Shown piece after piece: positions 21,448 to 29,321 of a stretch of DNA of 29,321 bases. The notes under the pieces were generated by a model, which worked only from the letters and a program-made list of their open reading frames with translations, had not been told where the DNA came from and made no database searches. A program made the position numbers and the translations under genes. Origin of the DNA: Elysia marginata (Eukaryota; Mollusca; Gastropoda; Plakobranchidae). The stretch lies in contig BMAT01007353.1 in the NCBI GenBank assembly GCA_019649035.1, positions 207,332 to 236,652 of the forward strand. Reading direction: 5' to 3'. Position 1 is the stretch's first letter; each line of letters starts with the position of its first letter.

Positions 21448-23695
21448 GAACATAATGATAATAATACAGGAAAGGAAAAGACAAACCTTAAATCTGCGGT
21501 AGAAAACGGATTTTGCCCCCTTTTGTCCAGGGTGTGTTTGTGCGTGTTTGGGAGATGAGTGTGGGAAAGTAGGGCGTAGAAATATTAGAAAGAAGAGTGT
21601 CGCCATGTGTAACGGGAGAAACATTGATGGACGTGCAAATAATGAAAGATAAGAAATATTGTAGATGGATAAAATATACTTTAGTAAAGAGAAAGGTAAG
21701 ATATACTTTACGGAGAAATGTATATAAAGAGTAAAAAAATGAGCGAGAGAAGAGGGAGAAGCAAGCGAAACAGCGAGATAGAATGAGATACAAATAAATA
21801 TAAAAACAACTATATGCAGGCAAGGGAGGGCTAAAGAAATGTTACAGAATAAAAATATGGAGTGTAAGATATAGATAAAGTGAGATAGAAGGGAGGGGGG
21901 GGGGGCAGTGGCGAAACAAAGAGAGAATAAGATAAGGAATGGGCAAGAAAGAGAAAATCAAAGAAGGTACGAAAATGAATAACACAAGAATTAATTAAAA
22001 TACAGATTTAAATGAAGTTGGGCTAGTACATGTATTAACATGCACTGCCTTTAGATGAGTATAACTGGATACGTATATATGTAGCTAGGGTTCTAATCGA
22101 AAAAATAAAAGATTAAGTAATACATGTACTTCTTTCTTATTGCGCTTAAAAAACCCGAAAAGAAAGTTTGGACTGAAAATGTAATACATGTAGTTCTGTC
22201 GTAGAAATGAAAAGAACAGCCCTTGCTGTGATTAAAAAAAACAACAAGAAAAATCGACGTAAGTAATATTCCATAATGTTATACTTATAGGGCATATTTC
22301 GATATCAGATGACTAGCTTGTGGATATAAATCTTTTTAGACCTGCCTTGTCCTGGTCTGTAGGCCTTCCATTTTGGACACATCCATTTAACTGATTATAC
22401 TTAAAGTCCGATTGAATAAGATGTTGATAAGAAGTAGGATCTGTGAAAACAGTCAATTTTAAGCACGAGGGTACTGTTTAAGGATACATGTTCATCTATG
22501 ACGATTTTCCATAGACATAGATGTACACAATTTTGTCTATAATGTTTTTTTTACCTCAGTTTAAGGTGAACAGATTTTGGGAATACATGTATTTTTTTCT
22601 GAGAGTAAGACTAATGTGGACCAAATAAAACCAAAAGATTTCCTATAAAATTAGGGTGAAAAACAAGTCTATTAGAAAACTCGCGTGAATGTTTATCTGT
22701 GAAGATTTCGCCTAAAACTTACGAAAGAAACTGGTGAGATGACTGGGGCTTTGGTATGCAGAAACTTGTGTTAAGTTTGAGTTCATAAGTCACATACAGT
22801 CGTCGTTCTAGTCTGCTTAAAATTGAAAAAGAAGCCTAATGAATAATCAGACTGCTTCTAACAGTATTCTTTTTTCTTTTAGTTTTAGCTATTTTTTGCC
22901 ATTCCACAGGGCCTACATAATGTAAATAATGATGACGTAAACTTATTGATATATGAAGTTTTCACAAAGACGAGCCTTTAAGTTACAGGGTGGCAAATAA
23001 ATACCCACTCTCACTTTAGCTTAAAAGAAAACTTGGCAAAAAATTCAGAATAATTTTAAGAATACACTTTTACTGTTTTTGCATTTTTTGTATTTTGCCT
23101 TCTTTTTGTTTTACAATATACCATTGTTATGTTTGCTCAAGTCTAATACAATTATAAAAGAAGATGCTTTCTAGTCCCATGTCTTCATTTTTATTTACTA
23201 CAAAATGTGTCACTGTTTTTATGGTCTCAGTTTCTTCATATTATGTATCAACATTATACATCTACATCAACTGGCTTTATGTTGTGCATGCTACAGACAA
23301 TAGAAAAACAGATGTCAAAAAATCTTTTTGGGAGAAACTTTTGCTTTAAGTTTAGGGCCAACCTTTGAAGCAGTCCTATTTTATTTTTCTGCTGAATATT
23401 TGTTATGCCAAACCTTGACCAACTTAACTTTTTTTTGTCCCATGGATGCTATTGACTCACTCAAAATTTCATTGAGATAAAAAATTGAACCTAATCACTA
23501 ATTTCTTGTACCTCTAATTTGCTACAGTTTACTTTTCAATAAGAAAAGTCTCAAGAATGTTTTTCCTGATTGCATTATATAAAAAGTCTTCACTTCACTT
23601 CGATTTGCTCTTGAAGTTTTGTGTCTTTATTCACATAAAAATATGGGCTTAAAAATTAAATGAGCATTTGCAAAAAAGAAGAATAAGTATGTTAC
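21448..23695 (+). other. 3' UTR and/or downstream flank of the four-exon gene
   Basis: It holds the purine tract, four perfect TACATGTA palindromes (22027, 22121, 22185, 22584), a possible transposon end at 22986 and several AATAAA words. No coding frame is supported. Confidence 0.5.
21700..21990 (+). repeat. Purine-rich tract with an embedded G-run in the 3' flank
   Basis: GAGAGAAG, GAAAGAGAA and GAGATAGAA motifs dominate. GGGA followed by eleven G lies at 21891-21905. It follows the TAG stop by about 250 bp and may be in the 3' UTR. Confidence 0.7.
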
Positions 23696-23701
23696 AATAA
23701 A
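23696..23701 (+). terminator. Candidate + strand polyadenylation signal AATAAA
   Basis: AATAAAATTTTGTTAAAG: a consensus hexamer followed by a T-rich element. It is the last of several AATAAA words after the stop codon; earlier ones are at 21793, 21848 and 22999. The true 3' end of the + strand gene is therefore unresolved. Confidence 0.35.
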
Positions 23702-23750
23702 ATTTTGTTAAAGTCAGACATTAAAAAAAACACAAACTGTTGTTTCTTAT

Positions 23751-23756
23751 TTTATT
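23751..23756 (-). terminator. Candidate minus-strand polyadenylation signal AATAAA
   Basis: On the minus strand AATAAA (the + strand reads TTTATT) is followed about 15-30 bases downstream by GTTTGTGTTTTTTTT, a classical GT/T-rich downstream element. This is the better formed of the two facing signals and implies a minus-strand transcript arriving from the right. Confidence 0.45.
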
Positions 23757-26049
23757 GAGACATAACATAATTATATCAAAACAATAAGGATGAGTGTTGT
23801 ACTCATGAAGTATGTATAAAAATTACATGGCATATTGAAAAAGTTATCACATTTTATTAAACAACTTAATGTTCAAAATTTTCAACTCTTTCATCATAAT
23901 CAATGAATGCTTCCCATAGACTTTCTTCTTCATTCTTGCTATCTTTCTTTACTTTTACCCTTATACTTTAGTTACCATAACCCACAGCATAACAAACAAC
24001 AAAGAATACTTCTTCAACAAAAAACAAATCATGCCATGCAAGCAGGATGAATCAGGCACAAGTCAATTAGACTAATTTTGGAATTAAGATCCCTTAAAAT
24101 TTAACAAATTTCTTACATAATAAACAATTTTATTGTCTTCAAAAATAATTGTATACTCAAGATATAGATAAGCAGGAGTAACCATTTCAACCTCTTCAAG
24201 CCTAAGGTCATAAAATACAGTATAGGAAATGTTAGTAACTCAAGATGTCGAAATTCTGACTTGTGCCTGATTCACTTTGATCGCCTCACAAACAGTTTAT
24301 AGCTTGTTCATTTGTCAAATCGAAACATATTCTAAATAAAAAAGCCAAGGAAGAGGTAACAGGAAGTAAATATGTCTTGGCACATACTAGGTCAGATGTC
24401 AAAATAATAGAGTGGAAAAAAGTAAACATTGAAAATTAGGTTGTTTTCCCTTTGTCTAACTGTTTTAAATCATTAACAAAACTTACTACCTTTACAGCAA
24501 ATTATGATAGTTACTTAACTTTGGAAGCACAGAAAATATTAAAAAAACACCTACCTGCCTTTGTACAAATAAAAATTGCAGCATTTGATTCATATGAACT
24601 GTTTTTAAGACTGTAGATTACAAAAAAATTTTGAGAAGAGAAGAAGTATGCAAGAGTTGAATGACTCCTGTCTTGATGGTGTTTGCAAAAAAAAAATTGT
24701 GTATGTCTTGTATCTCTGAAACAATGTGTTGAGGATCCACAGTGCCACCCTTTAGCTTGCAATGGATTATGAGGTTGTTACTTTGCAAGTTCCCTTCACC
24801 AAGACAACTGGTAAAAAAAAAAACACACAATAGCAGTAACACAGCCATGGTTAAATTCTTAAACCTAAAGATTTGCAAAAAGATTATTGTTGTTTTGATG
24901 TCAACTTGCAATTAAAAGGAAAAAATGTGGGGTCACAAAAAATAAGGTACCAATATAAAACAAGTCTCACACTATTTAAGACTATAACTTATATGACAAA
25001 ACATTAAATCAATCTATCTTTTTTATTTCAGCCTGATGACAATTAATAAATGAGAAATGAGGGCACAGAGCCCAAATATATAAGGGTGAAATAAATTCTG
25101 CCTCAAGTATTAATCTATGATAAAATCATAATTCATAAGAAGAAAAGACTAGAAAATATGTGGCAAAAATATCAAACTGCAAACACAAAAATTATCAAGA
25201 AATGATAAGGACTTCCTTACATTAAAAAAAAACCTCACCCCGCCAGAGAAATTATTATATAGTTTTAACAAATATTAGGTAAGGAATATTAGAGAACAAC
25301 ATTCAAAGATGGCTGGAATGAAGAGAATAGAGTGATAGCCTTCACAATCAGAGAAATGCATTTAATGCGACTGATCCTGTAAATAGTCCATGCAATCAGC
25401 TAAGAACATTCAATTAATGCAAAAGATCACAATTATGAAGTGAGCAAAATCATGTCTGCAATTCTTTGCAGATCAAAACTAAAATTTATTAAGTATAACA
25501 TACAAACCTTAATTTACATATAAAAAAAAAGATGACAAAAGTATGTTTCCTTCACTAATTGGCTTAGATTTCACTTGAAATGTATTTTTTGAACAAGTGC
25601 CTCTTAAAATATTTTTTTTACATATAAAACACGAACCTTATGTACCAAAAGGCACTACCATAATAGTAGCAGAATTTGTCATACTTTTTCTTGCATTTTT
25701 TTTACAAGAAGAGAAAAAAACAAAGAAAAAAAGCATGAGCCTTTAGTCACTTCATATTATGCAAGAACATACATTTTACAGTGCATTATGAAACAAAAGT
25801 GAAATTTAATCTGAAATCCATATTTATAAAGTCAAGTCTAGGAGGAGTTTAATTCAAAACATATTCAGATGACCGACTTTATCCCTCCTTTTGTAATACA
25901 TTTATATACTAATAACTCAATTTTTGGGAGGATATTTTGAAATTAAAGTTTGTTCCTGCACGGTAAAAAAAAAATATGAAGACTGAACTGCAGGTATAAG
26001 CTAGGAACATTTCTTCACCAGACACTTCCCATAGAAAAATAAACAAATA

Positions 26050-26209
26050 CAGTTGAGCCCCTGAATAAAGACCTGCCAAAATGTTGGTAAAAACAGGTCT
26101 TAGTTTAGGAGTTAAATTAGTTTACCCATATAAGCAGATGTCCTCAAATTAAAAGTCACATAAGAGGGGCAGTGTTTATTGAGGGGGTCTTAATGAAGGG
26201 GTTCAACTG
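26050..26209. mobile_element. 160-bp TA-flanked MITE (pogo/Tigger-like or Tc1/mariner-like)
   Basis: The left end CAGTTGAGCCCCTGAATAAA and the right end, whose reverse complement is CAGTTGAACCCCTTCATTAA, form imperfect terminal inverted repeats of roughly 27 bp that both continue to AAGACC. TA dinucleotides flank both ends (26048-26049 and 26210-26211), as expected for a TA target-site duplication. The element is too short to encode anything and is a non-autonomous derivative. CAGT-starting termini with TA targets fit the pogo/Tigger branch, but the assignment is by memory of the family style. Confidence 0.75.
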
Positions 26210-27054
26210 TAATAAAACTTGAACTGGTGCTGAAAAAGAAAAATTTTATATATATAAATTAAAAAACCTTACGTTTTTGGCAAACATTAAAACTATTCAA
26301 GGTTTAGCGCACTAAGAGCTCAGGTTTGCAAATCACCCTTAACCCTAGAAGTGTTACGTATCAATTTTTTGCATTATAATTTTCCTTAGTTCTACAAATA
26401 GGAACTTCTCTTTATTGAGGCCAATAAGATCGACCGACAACGCTTCTAGGGCGAAGTTTAATTTTTGTAACCCAAGAAAAATAAATCAGCTTGCAATTGA
26501 CACAAGAGGATTCAAGCATCGCATGTTTTGATCTTATTTTGCTCCACATTTAGAATATTTGAGGCTTAAAAAAACAAACAAAAAACATTGCAACAAAATG
26601 TGGTACTTTCTTTCACCTTTAACAAAAATTGATGATGGACATAAAACCTTTTGTTTCATAACTCCACTGAATCTGACTATTCATGATAATAAAATTTCCC
26701 ATATAAAATAATATAATACTGCAGACTTAGAAAACTTCTGCAAATTATTTGGAAGTAACACATTCACACAACTGAAACTAGGAATCCAACAACAATATCA
26801 CTATCAGGCCTTCAGATGTACTTCACCAAATTTTAACTTCATCTACTCAATTGGCAAAATGAAGTATATTTCAATACTAAAAAGAGGTATTTTCACCTAC
26901 CACTGGTTTTCTTACTAACTTTAAATGAAACATTCTTGGCTTTTCTATTGATTGCTTTAAACTTGATGAATTTTCTACACCTAACTTGATTACACGTTCC
27001 ATTTTGGTCAGAAGCTGCCATCCCAGGTTCAGAAATAAATCTAAAGGAGCCTAG

Positions 27055-27214
27055 TGGCGACATGGTATAAGCTATGTTTCTTTAAGTGGCAAGGCGGTGG
27101 GTGCCGAAGCTACTACAAATCGAATGTTTGAATCATATAAAGGCAGACATTTCAGGCATTTCCACTTAAAACCTACTTCTCTCCACTGCTAATTTCATAC
27201 CTTTAAAATCTTTT
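27055..27214 (+). mobile_element. Dispersed tRNA-like SINE family, copy 3
   Basis: It matches the copy at 8804 nearly base for base at both ends (TGGCGACATGGTATAAGC; TTTCATAC..TTAAAATC). Its B box is degraded to TGTTTGAATC (27125-27134), and a small deletion follows (CATATAAAGGCAGAC). This suggests an older or mutated insertion. Confidence 0.7.
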
Positions 27215-29003
27215 TAATTTAACATTCCCATTATTCCTGTTTTTCTTAGAACCCAATTCAATTTTACCAATCAAGAAACAATGTTAGAATGCTTATTACA
27301 TTGAAATAACCATTATAATATCAGTAATAATAATAATATTCAGTGATCTAGCGACATTTAAACTCTTTGGTTTTACAACAAGCTTTGTTGACCTATGAAA
27401 ATGTGTCAGGGTAAGGTGATTTCTACTTCTACTTTTACTTTATACACAATTTCAAAATCTGAAACTACAGATTTAACTTACACCTATCAATACCTTTTTG
27501 TCTCATACATTTTGGTGGAAAACTCAACATTATCTGAACATGGTGTTTTTAAAATGTTATGAACTGAGCACATCACATAAAGGTGAGAACGTCAGGATAA
27601 ATGGTTAACTCTTCCTAGGATCTATTAGCAGAAAAGTGCCACTCTGCTTGTTTAAGTTGCATGACTGTATATGGAAGAAAAATACAAGTTGTGCTGAGTC
27701 AGTCACCCTCTCTTAATTCACGCCAACAACTGATATAATATGGTCAATAACATTAAAAATCCTTGTAAAACAATTACAGAATGTCATTTCAAACAAAAAT
27801 TTTATATTATGACTTCTATCATGTAAGTTGTTAAGTAAATGGTTTCACAATCCTGGATATCTAAATTAACTTTCATTTTGTAGGTAAATTATTTTGAAAG
27901 CTATTCAAATTTTTTTCATAACCAAAACGGATAAAAACTTTTTACCTTCCTACAACAATAAATAAATAAAAGCACCAATGCACTCATACACAGGTTTAAC
28001 GCTCAGGGATAAATTACCAATAACTTTTCATCAAATCATTAGATTTAAAAAAAAACAAGCACATTCTAGAGACACACTCTTCATTTGAAGAGAAAGAGAG
28101 AGACAGAATGAGAAAAAGATACTAGTAGGGAGAGGAAAACGTGAAAAGAACAAAATGCAAATCCTTAGCACCAAATGCCTCAACACAGACCTTTCATATA
28201 TAACAATGTGGCACTTTTTATTTAATTCTCCATTTTAACATAATTAACATCTCTTAACACATAAAATTGTTTTACATAGTGAGGAAGAAATTAAATGATT
28301 AGCTTATATTACATATCACTTTAACTACAACAAACTATCTACCAAACACCTTTAGATGAGGAAGGAAGTTGAATAACTAATACAAGCATTATGTCTTTGA
28401 TCAGTGAGATTTTGTAATCCCAGCAAAAAGCCTCAAAGATAAGAAGAGAAAAAATCCTAGCTTCTGCCTCCACTGATATCTGCACGAAACTCTAAACGAA
28501 AAAGGTTTCCCCTGGGGGTTTGCTAGCTCTATGACACAAGACTGAGTTCATAGCCATTTTACTCTAAAAAAAACAACAGCTGTCATCCTTTTCATGAACT
28601 AGAAAAATTAGTTGCGTGAGCTAATGGCAATTTCATTCATTGTGATTTAAGAGATTCATGGAAGAATCACAAGTTGTGAAGCAAAAGCCTGCAAAGGAGT
28701 CAAAATAAAACTCATTTTAGTGTTTACCGTTAAAACGCAGTAAAGCTTTAGATACCACTGCACAACATGGTTAGAGCAGGGCTGGGACAGCCATGTGTTA
28801 GGAAGGTTGAAAGCCAGGGTCCAGGGGCATGTTTTTTTTATAATTTTTTTTTTATTTTGTACACTGTATTTATCCCTTTTGAGAAATTTGGCTTTGTTAC
28901 TCAACATAACTGTGTTACCACACAGAAGCCCCACTAAAGCCCCAGCAGACCAGTGCATTTGAAGGCCACTTTAAACCCAAATGCAAAGTGTTGCAGGCAC
29001 ATA

Positions 29004-29321
29004 TGAGGCTGTCCCAAAAGTTCGTCCAGTTTAAACCATGTCTTCTTCAACCCAATAAAGATAGGTCTAAATTTAGCTTTTTCCCATGGTAAAAGCTTGT
29101 TTCATGTTGAAAAATGATTAAAGAGATACTATAGATAATTTTATCCGTATCGTATCACACGCTTTTGTGTAGTTCTTGGTTTTGTAGAAAAAAGATATGT
29201 TTTCTAGGCTTTAAAAAGTGGACACTTTTAGTGACCAACTTTACCTTTCAAATGACCTTCTTCCCGATTTAACTTTACAGTTTTTGGCGATGAATACTAA
29301 CTGCAGGAGGTCTGATAGACC
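29004..29321 (+). mobile_element. Possible mariner-like terminus, cut by the window edge
   Basis: After a TA at 29002-29003 the sequence TGAGGCTGTCCCAAAAGTTC resembles the terminal repeats of mariner-type transposons (TTAGG.TGTCCCAAAAGT style). The opposite end is not in the window, so the inverted repeat cannot be tested. No transposase reading frame is visible in the 318 bases available. Confidence 0.35.

Larger units (their letters stand above)
23757..29003 (-). other. A-rich + strand: possible long 3' UTR or introns of a minus-strand gene
   Basis: A-runs of 8-11 bases are frequent on the + strand here, opposite to the T-run bias before 23.7 kb. With the minus-strand poly(A) signal at 23751, this suggests an untranslated transcript copied from right to left. 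The stretch also holds the MITE and SINE copy 3. No coding exon can be defined; frames at 24618-24911 and 28656-28958 (minus) are discussed elsewhere. Confidence 0.3.

Noticed and set aside
22490..22532. Inverted repeat CATCTATG...CATAGATG as a microRNA-like hairpin
   Set aside because: Only about eight base pairs with a loop of about 15 bases; far too short for a precursor hairpin.
28656..28958. 100-codon minus-strand frame
   Set aside because: It includes a Lys-rich part from A/T runs and lacks domain resemblance; untranslated sequence of a minus-strand transcript is more likely.
1..29321. CRISPR array, bacterial operon, integrase or other prokaryotic mobile system
   Set aside because: No regularly spaced direct repeats, no closely packed long frames and no ribosome-binding context; intron and SINE structure mark the sequence as animal nuclear DNA.

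Overview
The window looks like nuclear DNA of an invertebrate animal. It is AT-rich, has GT-AG introns, carries long (CT)n, (GA)n, (AAT)n and (ATC)n microsatellites, and holds tRNA-derived SINE copies and a short TA-flanked inverted-repeat transposon. The TACATGTA palindrome recurs, and one SINE has a tail motif (AGCGCTTA...GCGCTATATAAA) of a type I associate with marine-invertebrate SINEs. These suggest a mollusc or another lophotrochozoan, but that is inference from texture, not from a diagnostic gene. Nothing bacterial, viral or organellar is visible.

One protein-coding gene can be assembled with good support, on the + strand in four coding exons: 16213-16290, 17236-17332, 17991-19324 and 21310-21447. 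All three introns are GT-AG, the reading phase is kept across every junction, the first ATG has a strong Kozak context, and the frame ends at TAG. The product is about 548 residues. It has charged, probably helical ends and a long basic middle rich in Ser, Pro, Arg and Thr that looks disordered. I do not recognise the family.

Layout: 1-16206 has no convincing coding exon. It holds microsatellites, SINE copies or relics, a possible enhancer-like block (10300-10670), a possible micro-exon (3134-3142) and a CRE palindrome just before a strong splice donor (7961-8006). It could be 5' flank or 5' intron of the gene. Intron 1 holds a minus-strand SINE. Intron 3 holds an (ATC)n-rich tract, a young 176-bp tandem duplication and a second SINE family. 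After the stop codon, 21448-23700 is 3' UTR or flank with purine-rich low-complexity DNA, G-runs and four TACATGTA palindromes.

Near 23.70-23.76 kb a + strand AATAAA faces a minus-strand AATAAA that has a GT/T-rich downstream element, and the + strand appears to change from T-rich to A-rich. The simplest reading is convergent transcription: the + strand gene ends there, and a minus-strand gene whose coding part lies beyond the right edge contributes a long 3' UTR or introns across 23.75-29 kb. That part holds a SINE copy, a 160-bp MITE and, at the right edge, what may be a mariner-like terminus. No new multi-gene system is evident; the unrecognised four-exon gene is the main item of interest.
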